This document shows, piece after piece, positions 1 through 10,930 of a stretch of DNA of 64,000 nt. The notes below the pieces were generated by a model, which saw only the letters and a program-made list of their open reading frames with translations, ran no database searches and was not told the DNA's origin. Origin of the DNA: Neonectria sp. B-13 (Eukaryota; Ascomycota; Sordariomycetes; Hypocreales; Nectriaceae); assembly GCA_002682825.1 (NCBI GenBank), contig NOKP01000005.1, positions 1,488,001 to 1,552,000 on the forward strand, given 5' to 3'. A program made the translations under genes and the position numbers. Positions within the stretch are counted from its first letter, which is position 1; each line of letters begins with the position of its first letter.

Positions 1-1197
1 TTACTACACGATATAACTAGGATCTCTTTATCTATGCTTCACCTGACCTGACACACACGTAATAATAATGGCGGGTTAATCATGGTAGGGGTTGAATGAT
101 TAAACTGCCTCGTATGATGGTCTTACTAAGGGGTATAGGGTAGGTTTAAGGTATGAGGTGCTTAATCAAGTATATCAGGACGCCAAAGTGAACAATGTAG
201 GTCACGGTTTGGTAATGATGAAGAGGTAGTTTTGATGTAACTACGTGTTTTAATAGCGAAAAAGTGTAGAGCTAACCTGATGTGCCAAAAGGGCGGTATA
301 TGAAGGGTAGTGAGTTTATGATTATTCCACCGGTTGTAACTGCCTAGTCCAACCCGGGCCGTGACACCAGGAGGAGTCCAAATTAAACTATTTTCTTCCA
401 TAAATAAAGGTGCAGTTCACTGGAACCTTAATTGTGACTTTTAACGGGAAGCCAACTGGCCCAAGCAAGCTTTAATACATGCTTCTGCGACCATGAGTAT
501 TTGAGCATGAAGTTTCCCTAGCACAGTGCCATGGATTGACTGTTCTGGAAATAATTCTTAAGTACGTAATCTATCCAGTTAAATCGCGTCTTGTCTAGTG
601 GTGAGGTTAGCACTGCGTTATCTGGGCTGGGACTAAAACGGCAGTCAACTGCACTGCGTTGAGCCAAGCCAAAACAATAGTGTACTTATTCAGTGCTGAG
701 AATGTGGAATTGAAGTGGAGACTTCCCCCACTCATCCAATGGTTCTTACCCACGACTCGCTCAGGGGTCTCCCCTCGTACGACAACCGTAGAAACTCGAC
801 AATAACGGACAAGCGTAGCTCATACGACACCCCATAGATAGCAACAACTAACCCGATCTGACTAGACGCCCAGCTTCTAGCGAATGAAAGCCTCCAGTGC
901 AGTGCTGCCATGGCGCTATTGTTGAGTCAATACGGTAGGTCGGACACAAAGAAAACAGGACATTGTGGAAATTCGGAGAGACTGGTGCTAACATACTTCA
1001 CCAAACATTGGTGACGAACTGCTAGTGAGCCTCACTGGGGGGCTTTTCAGCTCATGCTGCCAAGTAATTAGGATACCGCATACTTACCTCATATGGCTTT
1101 GACTGATGAACCGCCCAAGATACTTAGCAAGGCTCTGGTCACCAAGAAACCACAATCCCTTCTTCAGTGCCATTGCTTCTTGTCAGACCTGTCTAGT
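1..1197. other. Intergenic, nothing recognised
   Basis: Left edge of the window. No reading frame with recognisable protein similarity and no repeat or RNA gene was seen. The last few hundred bases are the presumed promoter of the Apple-like gene that starts at 1198. Confidence 0.5.
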
Positions 1198-2346
1198 ATG
1201 CGTTTCCTCACCGTCCTCGCAGCGGCCTTGCCGCTGGTTTCTTCTATACCAACCGATTCCAAGCCATCGTTTAACCCTCCCCTCGAATCTCTCGAAAAAC
1301 GGAGCGAACTCTCTTGTGGCCTCGTTGGATACGATCAAGACTCCCCGGCTCCATTTTTGACTAAGGAGTCCAGATGCATTGTAACCAGCTGTCCGGAGCT
1401 CTGCAAGAGCACGCAGGATTGCCAGAGCTATTCTGTTAGCAACAGAGGATGCTCCCTGTATTCTGCAGTCGTAGCAGGGAATTTCCAAGCTGACGATGAC
1501 TCTCCCTTCACATTCTACGACAAGGATTGTTCCCAGCTCGACTCTCCAGAGGGCTATCGTCTGCGTTTGGAAGCCGACGGTGTGTTGTTCGGCTACGTTT
1601 CCAACTACTTCAACGGATTTGGGGAACACATCAATGCCGACATATCGAGCGCACTGAGAGTTGGATACACAGCATCGGCTTCCGGAGCTACCCAACTGGA
1701 CTTGATTTACAAGAACTCTGCCGATTTTGTAGATCTCACACACCTTTCTGCCATTGTGGGATTTTCGAGCACCGACAGCAATTTCAAAACCGGTTCATAC
1801 AAGTAACTACACAGCGCTCTGGCAGTTTCTTCGTTCCTATGCTAATTCCGTCGTGCACAATAGTTACGCGTACCTTGGTGCTTCAGCCGGTAGTAAGTAT
1901 TTCCAACACTTCCGTTTTCCTTGCGTAGCTCTGACAGTCTCTAGCGGCACCGGGAAGTACTCCACAATCGGGAACAGACAATTCCTTCACTAGGAAAACT
2001 GGTATTCCGGAAGACGTCGAGTCAGCCATTGTAAGTCACCTGGCTTTAGTGTTGGAGAGATTGGGGCTGATACTAACGACATTATCAGTGGTCGATCGAC
2101 TCGGTTTCGCTCGAGGTGACTGGTCAATGGATCAACACGGATGGATGTAAGTTGCCATATCATGCTGCTTTGCTCGAACAAGCCCTTGCTCCGGAACATT
2201 GGTACTGACTTAGGTGTACAGCTTTTCCTACTGTATATTTAGTCTATATCCAACAAACTTTAGTATTAACTGGCGATTTTGACGTATTGAGTTCTGTTTT
2301 TGACGAAGGTACAAATCTTAAGATGTACTTGGAAGCGGTTAACTAG
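1198..2346 (+). CDS. Secreted Apple/PAN-like cysteine-rich protein, 5 exons
   Basis: Exons 1198-1802, 1864-1892, 1945-2030, 2089-2146 and 2222-2346 give 300 aa. I start at the ATG at 1198 because it opens with a typical signal peptide (MRFLTVLAAALPLVSS); an upstream in-frame ATG at 1093 would bury it. Residues about 35-100 carry a run of cysteines (CIVTSCPELC, DCQSYS, GCSLYS) resembling an Apple/PAN-like fold. The rest is a compact domain typical of fungal secreted proteins of unknown role; the spliced segments SYNYAYLGASAG, ESAIWSIDS and QWINTDG keep a continuous frame. Introns are 52-75 nt; introns 1 and 3 have CTAAT and TACTAAC branch sites. No catalytic residues are recognised, so the function is unknown; a carbohydrate- or protein-binding role in the wall or host interface is only inference. 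It is tail-to-tail with the GH5 gene. Confidence 0.8.
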
Positions 2347-2810
2347 AAGAGTACGTCAGGAGTCAACCAGCGTAGCCTAGCTTAAAGCGTGCGCGATTTT
2401 GGCGATAGGTGCTGACAGCTGGAGCAAAAACTCGAGCCCGATGGGACGTTTTGACATTTGGGGTTTGTTAGTAGGATCACATAGGTCATCGAGGTCAGTG
2501 TCTGTCCTCTTGGTTGGCTGGGCACACCTTTCTCTTCCTCCAACTTATGCTGCCAGTACCTCAGAATACACGGTCGCGTTTATTTGTGCACAGGATGCTC
2601 AAAGAGCTGCGAATGATCGATTGTTGCTTGGAGCTGCTCCAAAGGGCTGGCTGGATGTTCGCTGACCACTATGCTGAATTTTCGCCCTCACACAAGCTAT
2701 TATATACTGACTGCCTCGACAGGAGATCATTCCCAATCCTTAGTGATACATAGTCCATTCAGTATTCGCAAGTTGAAGTCCAATAACCGCACCTCGAGCG
2801 GTAGGTCTAA
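2347..2810. other. Tail-to-tail intergenic spacer
   Basis: About 460 nt between two convergent stop codons (2346 on plus, 2811 on minus). Short frames here have no recognisable similarity. It should hold both 3' UTRs. Confidence 0.6.
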
Positions 2811-5267
2811 CTACAGGAATGTCATTATCGTGGCCACCAACCCCAGCAACCCAAGGTGAAGCCGACTGCCACTAGAGGTGATGGTTTCGGGGGAACTGTC
2901 TTCCTCGTGGCAGACACCACGCACACATTCTCGGCCCTCAGAACAGGGAGACTGACTGCTGCAGTCCCAGCCCTCGCAACCCCAAGTACAGCTAGGCGAG
3001 GTGCTGGACGAATTCCCACTGGGGGTAGAAGCGGGGGTGAGAGTTGACAGTGATGACATCGTAGTCGTCGTAGTAGTCGAAAGCAAGGAGCTCAAAGTTG
3101 TGGTCGAGGAAACGACCGAGGAAGAGGTAGAGGAAGAAGTAGAGGAAGAAGTAGAGGAAGAAGTAGAGGAAGAAGTAGAGGAAGAAGTAGAGGAAGAAGT
3201 AGAGGAAGAAGTAGAGAAAGAAGTAGAAGAAGAAGTAGAGAAAGAAGTAGAAGAAGAAGTAGAAGAGGAAGCCAATCCAGCCTTGCAAATGCCTTTGACG
3301 CACTGAAGGTTGTCAGAGCAGGGAGACTTGGTGTTGCAGTCCCATCCCTCACAGCCCCAAGTACACTTAGATGAGGTGCTCGTCGTAGGAGAAGTCACAG
3401 TGGTACTTGTCCTCGTGGTTGCGTGGGTGTTTGTCTCCGGAGCAGACGACGTCGTCAACACAGCAGTTGAAGAAGCAACAGCAGAGCTATCACCTGCTTT
3501 GCAGATACCCTTGACACATTGTCGGCCATCGGCACAAGGAGACTTGCTGCTGCAATCCCATCCTTCACAGCCCCAAGTGCAGTCGGAGCTTTCGTCGTCA
3601 GAATTGTTAGAGGTATCGTCGGAGCTGTCCTTGGAATCAGAGGCGTCATCAGAGGTGTCATCAGAGGTGTCATCGGACTTGGTCGTTTCAGCATGGCAGA
3701 TGCCCTTGACACATTGGCGGTCGTCGGCACAAGGAGAGTCACTGTCGCAGTCCCATCCCTCACAACCCCAAGTGCAGGAGTCGCTGGAAGAACTGTCGCT
3801 GGAAGAATCGTCATCAGAGGGCTTGTTGTCAGAGGTAGCTTCTACGTGACAGATACCCTTGACACACTGTCGACCGTCTGCACATGGAGACTTGGTGCTG
3901 CAATCCCATCCCTCGCAGCCCCAAGTACAGTCGGCGCTATCTGGGGATCTAGAGCTCACACCGACCTTGCAGATGCCCCTGACACACTCTCGGTTTTCGG
4001 AACAGGGGACCGAGGCGCTGCAGTCCCAGCCGAGGCAGCCCCATGTACAAATGGCATCGGGAGTCGTGGTTTCAGGGATGTCGACGTCTGGAGTCTCGGC
4101 ATCGGGGTTGGTTGGGAAGTACTTTGACCAGTCGAAGTCGGTGGCCGAGTTGAATGCTTGCTTCATGACGGACGAGAGGACAGGCCAGGGGCCACTACCG
4201 TCGACTGATACTTCCTTGCATCCATCAGTGTCGCAGTATCCATCGTCTCCAGTCCGCACATCCCAGTACAGCCAAGGAATGCCGCGGAGATTGAGAGCCT
4301 GGCCCTGTGCCTTGATGTCTGCGTTCTGGTTGGCGAAGTTGTCGTCTTTGCCGCGAGTGTAGGACCACTCCTCGACCATTAGGAGCTTGTTGTTCTTCAG
4401 GGCCTTGGGCCGAAGAACGCCGTTCAACTTCTCCTCACTGAACAAGTTCAGCCACGCCTGGCCCTCGTCGGAGTAGTAGCCGTGAAAAGCAATGATGTCA
4501 ACTGCCTTGCACTCGAAGACGTCGCTGGGCCAGTTCTGACCAACTGTCGCAGGTGGCGCATCACCCCAGTCTGCTCCGCGGGTACCTCCCGTAGACACCG
4601 CAATGCCAGACAGTCTACACGTCTCCTTCAAGTGTGTCGCCATGTCGCAGACCCAGTCGCCAAAGTCATGCTCCATGTTGGAGTCGCCGACCATAGGTTC
4701 GTTTTCGAGATCGATGGTAAGGATGACGTTGGAGAGTTGGTTCCATGTCTTGCCAAAGTTGGGCGACTTGTACTTGGTCAAGATCTGGCGGTAACGCTCC
4801 TTGAGGCTCTTGCGCATTTTGTCGTTTGTGTAAAAGCCGTGCCACTCGATGCCGTTGTCGTGGAGGTAATGGCAGTAGGCGTCGCAAAAGTCGTCAGACG
4901 CATCTTTCCCGAGCAGGTTCGCGTTGTGGAGGCTGAAGATAACCTTCATTGACCCGCCACTAATCTTGTGGACTGCTGCCAAGAGGTCGTCATATCGGTC
5001 CAGGACGCTCAGATCAAAGACGCCCAGTGAGCTTTCGACGTCCGGAGATGCCGTGATCGAGTTGCCCTTTTCTTGGGAATATGGTCGGTCTTCGAGAAGG
5101 GTTCGGATGACCTTGGCGCCGCCTTCGTGGAGCTTGGTGATGACGCTATCACGCTGGGCCGTGGGAAGATTGGCAAGGTAATAATGGTTGACACCGCCAA
5201 AGCTGGACCCAGCCAAAGCTAGATTCAGGTGGCCGGCGAGTGCCAGAGTGAGAGAAGAGAATCTCAT
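2811..5267 (-). CDS. GPI-anchored GH5-like glycoside hydrolase with six Cys/Trp modules
   Basis: Intronless, 818 aa. A signal peptide (about residues 1-19) precedes a GH5-type barrel (about 20-370). The pair LENEP (Glu190, acid/base) and LLMVEEW (Glu299 or 300, nucleophile) fits the beta-mannanase/endoglucanase branch, so hydrolysis of beta-mannan or a related wall glucan is likely; the substrate is inferred. After it come six copies of a 27-residue module starting near residues 407, 446, 497, 564, 634 and 759. Each has six cysteines in the pattern CTWGC-x-GWDC-x5-C-x5-C-V-x-G-x-C. Modules are joined by Ser/Asp- and Ser/Thr-rich linkers; the longest is an SSSTS repeat. The C-terminus (SRLHLGLLGLVATIMTFL) is a GPI-attachment-type hydrophobic tail, placing the enzyme on the cell surface or wall. 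Confidence 0.85.
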   Translation of the reverse strand: MRFSSLTLALAGHLNLALAGSSFGGVNHYYLANLPTAQRDSVITKLHEGGAKVIRTLLEDRPYSQEKGNSITASPDVESSLGVFDLSVLDRYDDLLAAVHKISGGSMKVIFSLHNANLLGKDASDDFCDAYCHYLHDNGIEWHGFYTNDKMRKSLKERYRQILTKYKSPNFGKTWNQLSNVILTIDLENEPMVGDSNMEHDFGDWVCDMATHLKETCRLSGIAVSTGGTRGADWGDAPPATVGQNWPSDVFECKAVDIIAFHGYYSDEGQAWLNLFSEEKLNGVLRPKALKNNKLLMVEEWSYTRGKDDNFANQNADIKAQGQALNLRGIPWLYWDVRTGDDGYCDTDGCKEVSVDGSGPWPVLSSVMKQAFNSATDFDWSKYFPTNPDAETPDVDIPETTTPDAICTWGCLGWDCSASVPCSENRECVRGICKVGVSSRSPDSADCTWGCEGWDCSTKSPCADGRQCVKGICHVEATSDNKPSDDDSSSDSSSSDSCTWGCEGWDCDSDSPCADDRQCVKGICHAETTKSDDTSDDTSDDASDSKDSSDDTSNNSDDESSDCTWGCEGWDCSSKSPCADGRQCVKGICKAGDSSAVASSTAVLTTSSAPETNTHATTRTSTTVTSPTTSTSSKCTWGCEGWDCNTKSPCSDNLQCVKGICKAGLASSSTSSSTSFSTSSSTSFSTSSSTSSSTSSSTSSSTSSSTSSSTSSSTSSSVVSSTTTLSSLLSTTTTTTMSSLSTLTPASTPSGNSSSTSPSCTWGCEGWDCSSQSPCSEGRECVRGVCHEEDSSPETITSSGSRLHLGLLGLVATIMTFL
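3117..3275 (-). repeat. Microsatellite-like coding repeat, SSSTS linker
   Basis: On the plus strand this is a run of GAAGAAGTAGAG-like units (12-15 nt, slightly diverged toward the right). In the minus-strand GH5-like gene it encodes the Ser/Thr linker between cysteine modules 5 and 6, a probable O-glycosylated spacer. Such runs change length by slippage, so linker length probably varies between strains. Confidence 0.85.
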
Positions 5268-6690
5268 TGTTGAGAGTTGTCAAAGAAAGTTGCTGAAAGA
5301 AAGTTGGTAAATGAGAGTTACAGAACGAGAGTTGCCAGGAAAGACTCGCCCAGCAGGCAAACTAATAATGAGTGACGATGGATGCCATAGAGTAGCAGAC
5401 GCTGGTGTTTGTTCTTTCTCTTCCTCTTCAAGAAGAGGCTCAAGGCTTGGACCTGTATTTGACTCGAGTCTCTTTTGGGTCATTGGAGCAAAAAGCGGGT
5501 ATCTTGAAGCAGGTTGGGCATTTGGGAGGAGCTGAAGTCAGCGCAATTTCCCTGAAACCTGTCATGCTGCGGAATATTGTTCTAGCCCCATTCTACAAAG
5601 AAGGCTGCGGGGATGGCCGCGAGAGTCCAAGCACCAAGACTATTGCCCATTTCAACGAGGTTCATGTGAATCTTTAGTCCCTCAAGAGTAACTGCTATCC
5701 ATTGACATTAGATTACAGCAACTTGGTGCCATCAAGCCCTAGCATCTGGGAAGGAAAGCGTCGTAGACAGCCAAAAACACGCGCATGGTAGCCTGAAGAC
5801 ACCTGCACGTTGTATCCACATGCAGGCTGATTTCTCTTCTTGTTATTTTCTGCGCACAAGGCTGCCCCCTTTTTATTATTACAATATGCACAAAGCACGG
5901 GGTACATGAACTTTTCTGAATCCGGAGAGCAGTGCGATGTAGCAGAACCTTGAGTTGCCTCGCGCGAAGGATCTCGATGGTTTGGGCGGCACGTTCTCTG
6001 CAAGGTAGATTTGACGGGCGTGCAATCCAAGACAAACAACAAGGCTGGAAAGATAATCAGATCTCTTGATGAATCTGTCGTAGTGCGGCGAATAGTAAAT
6101 TGGGTCAAAATGCTGTGCCAAGAAAAGGTTCACAGATCAGAAACCGTCTGAATGCTGCTTCACTGGTCCGCCTGGGTATTCCAATCCACATGCAATGGAC
6201 AATTAGCCCTACCACAATACGCTTTGAAACCGAGGCGTGCTGTTTGCCTTGTCGCGCAGGTTGCCGCTTTGGGCAGCTCGCCAGCGGTCTCGGCCGAATG
6301 CTCCTCCACACTCGGATCGATAGTGGCTTGGCGGGCGTATTGAAGCCAATCATGTCTAGCATCCGAGATCTGCGGGACAAGCTAGAGGGGCGGTGCATAC
6401 GGTGGAATTGGCTTCGGGTTGTCGGCGCCTTCAAATGAGGCTCTGCATTTCCACCTTCGCTGTCTGTTCAACCAATTTGACCAGATGCGCGTTGGGATAC
6501 AGTTTGCCGCTCTAATCTCGGGTTTTCCAGGTTGAAACCCTGCGTCTCACCGCACTGAATACTCGTGCCAATTCAGAAACCACGACCCTAGCTCCATCAC
6601 CATGTGAGGCCGTGTATAAAATTTGCAGGGGGGTGACCGTTTTCTACCAATCCTCCATACTTCGTTGATACGGTAAGTACTTTTTACCTT
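5268..6690. other. Intergenic, no supported gene
   Basis: Upstream of the GH5-like gene. Several frames of 60-130 codons exist on both strands but none resembles a known family. A minus-strand stretch at about 6150-6400 stays open and has gene-like composition (contains HDWLQYARQ) but has stops on both sides; it may be a relic. Confidence 0.4.
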
Positions 6691-6699
6691 GTGTTTGTT

Positions 6700-7160
6700 A
6701 ATAGCTTTACATTTCAAAGATCGCACCGATCAATACGCCTGCAGTCCTGACGACGGTTTCCGCTTTCGCCTCAGAGTCCTATCAGCTGTCTGGGACGCCA
6801 TCGGGCTCGAGCTGGTAGGAATCAAAACGTCGCCGTTTTCCCGGTGCCAGGGCATGCGCGAAGCCGACCCTCTTGCGCTATTTGTGCTTTGGGCGGAACC
6901 CATCGTCAAGTCCCAGGCTAGTCTCAAGTATGTCCACGCTGTCGAAGGTCGAGCGGTAGGTGGCCGTGATACGCCAAGACGCCTGTGGAATATCGAGGAC
7001 ACACTCGGTACGATCCGCAAGGTTATCTATGGAGCAGGCGCACGATTCATAGTAGCGGGAGGTTATCTACCCGACGCTACTAAGCATCCAGCGAGACGAG
7101 TGACCTCATCGTGTTTGGCAGATACTTTATATGTGCGTCCAGAATTAATTGTAGATGGTA
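6700..7160 (+). pseudogene. Relic of an old yellow enzyme (FMN ene-reductase)
   Basis: The frame carries remnants of the C-terminal half of the old yellow enzyme family in the right order: DRTDQY (family NRTDEYGG), GIKTSPFSRCQGM (family GIRLSPW...GM), KYVHAVEGR (family YLHVVEPR) and FIVAGGYLPDAT (family LAGGF.PDSA). The next family block, DLIVFGRYFI, is present at about 7100-7133 but in another frame, so a frameshift lies near 7095. The N-terminal FMN-binding half was not found upstream. An intact enzyme would reduce activated alkenes with NAD(P)H; this copy cannot. Confidence 0.7.
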
Positions 7161-7523
7161 CCCTTCGAAGCGAAGCGAACAGAAAACCCTGACCTTCCAT
7201 ATCCAGTTAAAGCCAACAGCTGATCATATACGAACACGCGTCATTATATCCCAGACTTTTGAAGGAGACTCTGAGTATGTTTCGTAACGAGCCCAAGGTT
7301 AGTAACATAAGTCGCTAGTTCATCTCTTAGTACCATTAGTATTTGATTTAAAGACAACTTCTTTGAAGTCTAATTTTTTATGAATTGCGGTGAATTATAT
7401 AGCATTTATGTAGTTTAATCGAAGCCTTCCTTCCCTGCAAACTACACGCGATATAAAAAGACTGTTAAAACAAATCATACATATAACAATCGCCAGTTTA
7501 TACAAGCTATTAAGATGGAGGAT
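7161..7523. other. AT-rich spacer, nothing recognised
   Basis: AT-rich stretch between the ene-reductase relic and the stop codon of the kinase-linked long reading frame. No gene seen. Confidence 0.5.
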
Positions 7524-9969
7524 TTACTTTCTCCTTGATACAAAAACACCACCCCAGTTCTGAGTACAATCTTCGGAACTCCCGCTCAATCCTGATATTG
7601 GCGACACCATAATCTCACCCATATCACACAATCCATCTAGAATATTCGGGGCTACCTGCAGCATGGCCTCCTTGCGGCAATAGTTATTGAGAGTCTGCAT
7701 GCTGTCACTCGCCTGTGAGTCAGGTAGAGCGCGAAAACTGCACACCATAGCCCACACCATACCGGAATTCTCCTGGGCACAAATGATCATGTGAGTTGGC
7801 TCAACAGAAGCCTCAAAGTAGGTAACAGTGAGATTCCATAAATCCACTAGTGTCCAGTCAACTATGGACCCATTACAACTTGGGTCCTTCTGGAGACTGC
7901 CATACTCTAACACTGGATTCTGCCGGAGACTGCTAGCCTCTATTCCTGGTATCCATTCTGGCAGGTCTGAAAGAGCTACCTTGAGATTGAACAGGAGAAA
8001 TCGTTTTTTGGGCCGAGCAGTCGATCTCTGGGATTTATCGATTAAACACAAATCGACGGACGAAGTTGGAGGCCCTGTGATGCGAGCGCCTCGTGCGTTG
8101 TTAACCAAGATAGTCTCGTTGGCCCCCAAGCCCGCAATACGGAGCATGGAGCGTGTGTCTTTGCCGTAGGCTGAATGGCTGACGTTCTGCAGTAGCTGAT
8201 GTATATTCCATGGATAGTGGCTATCAGTCTCCAAGCTGAACAGTAAACGTTCGAGGACTTCCATTCGCCCATGCACCAGGAATATCTTGACAAGGACGCT
8301 GAACATGGAGTCTCCATCGTCTATGGCAGTTCTCTGTGGACAGAAGTCCTGGATCGTATTCAACACCAAATGAGCGGGATAGTCTGTTCTGGAACCAAGC
8401 ATTTGCAAAAGACAAAGCAGCTTCCGACGATCCTCCAATACTGGATCTTGGCCAAGGGGCTCCAAAGACCCCCAGATGAGGTCCATAGCAGCCTCGCCGA
8501 AGTCTTCAAGATGCGGCCAAACATATTCGGCCATTTGCGCTGACGATAAAGAAGTCCGAAAATGGAATTCGGTGCTCGGAGGGTCATTACAAAGGTAGAA
8601 GTGGAAATTTCGCTTCGTCATTGCAGCGACAATGACTGGGATAGCTATGGAGTGGGATAGCCAGTTCCGTAGCTCATCGACCACGCCAGTTACGACTGCT
8701 GTACGATCGGAATTACAACGACATGGTTGGGCGAGAGAACCACATCCTGGGAATATGAACAGAAATTCCTGTGCCTTTCGGACGATATCGTTGACACTAC
8801 GGTGTCTCGTTCGAACAGTATCTGCGTTGCGCCTCCGTCCCGGCACACACCAATAGCCAAGAAGACCCAGCCGCCTGGTTTCTGCTTCTGCTACACGTTG
8901 TAACGTCTGATCGGGATGGAAACAATAGTAGCTGTCGTTATACTCGACGAAGAGAAATGGTGAGTGGCTACCGGGTGGTGACAAATTGTCGAAGTCATCG
9001 AACTGTATAATGTCAACCCCGTGTAGCTTCTTCGATAAGGGTATCCGCAGTAAAGAGATCCAGTTTCCATGCAGGTTCTTTGGGTATTTACTTCTGGATA
9101 GGGTGGTCAAAGTATCTTTGGTTTCTTCTGTTGCGGCGTATCCGGCATATTCTGGCCCCGAATGCGCTTCTGGGGTCCCATACATCAACATGTCTTGCGG
9201 TTGTGTCATGAGAGCCATCAGGTTCATCAAGTTTTGCCTTATAGTCTTGCCGAAGTCGCTCCAGGTAGCTGATGATGTCTGGAGATCTGGTGAGCTCGTT
9301 GGCCGAGTGGATGAATGAGATTCTTCAGTGGCCTTCACAGTTAGGTCCAATGGTTCTGTGCTAGATGGCTTTCCATTCCCAGAGTATGGAGCAATCTCTC
9401 TACCCTGAACCGGAATGTCATCGTCTTGGTCGACATTTTGCACCGCTCCGCTGATCTGAGGATCGCCGAGTACGGAGGAAGAGGAGTCCTGTTGGAGTTT
9501 GCGCTTGCTCTGTTCCAGGTTCTGTGCATTTAGCTCCGGTAAGGTCAATTTTGGAATGGCGTCTTCGACGGTCTCGAGCAACTTGGTGTTGTTGATGGAT
9601 GATTTGGAGGCAGCCGAACGCCCTGCGGGAACTGTGTCGGCAAGGCGACGGCTCGGTTTCAGATCAGAGGAGGGAACACTCGCGTCAGAAGGTGAAACAG
9701 CGGATTCATGAAGCCTTTGATTGGACTTCTGAGGGAGCACTGATGCGCCTGCGTCCTTGGTATCTCTAGGATAAGCTGAAGACGACGCCAGATATCCATC
9801 TTCGGTTTTCGGCATCCTCTCAGCGGCAGGACTCTCCTCAGTGGCAGGAGTTATTGATTTAGCGTTGCTTTGATTTCTCATCATCTCTGACAGCTTGACT
9901 TCCATAGTCCATACTCCAGATGCTTCGGGCATTGGCGAGGTAAAGCCGGTGGGAGCCATCTCTTGATTA
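7524..9969 (-). CDS. Long C-terminal region of a kinase-type gene, family unknown
   Basis: An uninterrupted frame of about 815 codons. Originally it was the last exon of the kinase gene at 10052-10930: an 88-nt intron (9970-10057, donor GTGAGC, acceptor TTTCAG) joins ...GSCSSME to SNQEMAPTG in frame. It could also be translated alone from the ATG at 9959 (MAPTGFTS, 811 aa). The first 300 residues are polar and Ser/Pro/Glu-rich, likely disordered. The rest is ordered-looking, with Trp-rich segments (HGNWISLLRIPLSKK, DLIWGSLEPLG, VDWTLVDLWNL) and no domain I can name. Long uncharacterised tails after Ser/Thr kinase domains are common in fungi. The open state is notable because the upstream kinase domain is destroyed. 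Confidence 0.6.
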
Positions 9970-10051
9970 CTGAAATGCAACGTCAGCCTTTGTTCTTGCC
10001 GTCGATAGTAAGGTGGGGTTTTGCGACGATAAATGATGTTAGGGAGAGGAA

Positions 10052-10930
10052 GCTCACCTCTCCATGCTGGAACAGCTTCCTGTCTCCTCAATAAACTCAT
10101 GACTCTCTAGCCAAGTGTGATTGATGGCCTCTGTTGCAGTGAGTCTCTTCCGTGGCAAACTCGACATAGCTTCCTGAATAAAGCTGATGCTGTGTGTGCT
10201 CGCACCGACGGTTTCTAACTCATGAACCGGAAATGAAGTGCCCATCATTAGGTACTCCCATTGGTGCGCGCTGATTTTCAAGACTGACTTGTGCGTGAGC
10301 ATCCGATGTGCGATCTCGCCCAACGCCCACATATCAATGCCCGGGGTAATTCCAGCGGCGTTGTCTGCAGCCTCCCCAGGGCAACATATTCCAAGCATCT
10401 CAGGGGCCATGTAGCCTCGGGTGCCGATTCCCATTGTTGTCAACGCAGCTGACCCTTCTACTCGCTTGCTGATGCCAAAATCGCCGATCTTGACCCACCA
10501 GGATGGACCCTTTTGAAAGACCAAGATATCGCTGCAAATCCCCATGCTTGAGATACTCCATAGCGATGAAGAGGTGCGTGTCATTTTCAAACCACCCGAA
10601 CGAGCGTACGAAGCAGTGCACGAACCTCTCGTTCGAGAACTTTGCCATGGCCTCAAGTTCGCGGTGGAAATCAGGCACCGACTCATTGGGGCGTTTGCGG
10701 ATTTCTTTGATGGCTCGAAGTTGGGGGATCTGATCAAATGGGCCGGAGGTAGCAATGAATTCCTCCAGCTAAACAGTGCCAGACGCGTCGTTTCCGAGGA
10801 CACGGTTTCTCGTCCAAATCTCTTCCGTCTTCAACCTCCGTTGTCGAACCGAGGTGCCGACTACTGTGCGGATTTGCTTCGTCTGCCCGCTGCGGGGATC
10901 CCAACGGACCTTAAGAATCAGCCCATACAA
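10052..10930 (-). pseudogene. Protein kinase domain, inactivated
   Basis: Clear Ser/Thr kinase blocks remain: RNRVLGNDASGTV (glycine-rich loop), LRAIKEIRK (catalytic Lys), HLFIAMEYLKHGDLQ (hinge), WVKIGDFGISK (DFG) and GTRGYMAPEML (activation/APE). Two lesions are visible. The glycine loop is followed by an in-frame TAG at 10769-10771, where a Trp or similar residue sits in relatives. Between HGDLQRYL and DILVFQKGP the whole catalytic-loop segment that should carry HRDLKPxN is missing from the DNA and the frame changes, so this is a deletion and not an intron. No start codon was found: the frame is closed by TAA just upstream. The exon runs into the long region at 7524-9969. Confidence 0.75.

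Noticed and set aside
1093..1197. Upstream in-frame ATG of the Apple-like protein
   Set aside because: It would place 35 non-hydrophobic residues before an excellent signal peptide; the ATG at 1198 is preferred.
2992..3352. Long leucine-, phenylalanine- or glutamate-rich frames opposite and alongside the GH5-like linker
   Set aside because: They are by-products of the codon-sized SSSTS repeat read in other frames; no start context or similarity.
5713..6133. Minus-strand frame of 131 codons
   Set aside because: No similarity, no promoter or splice context, composition not gene-like.
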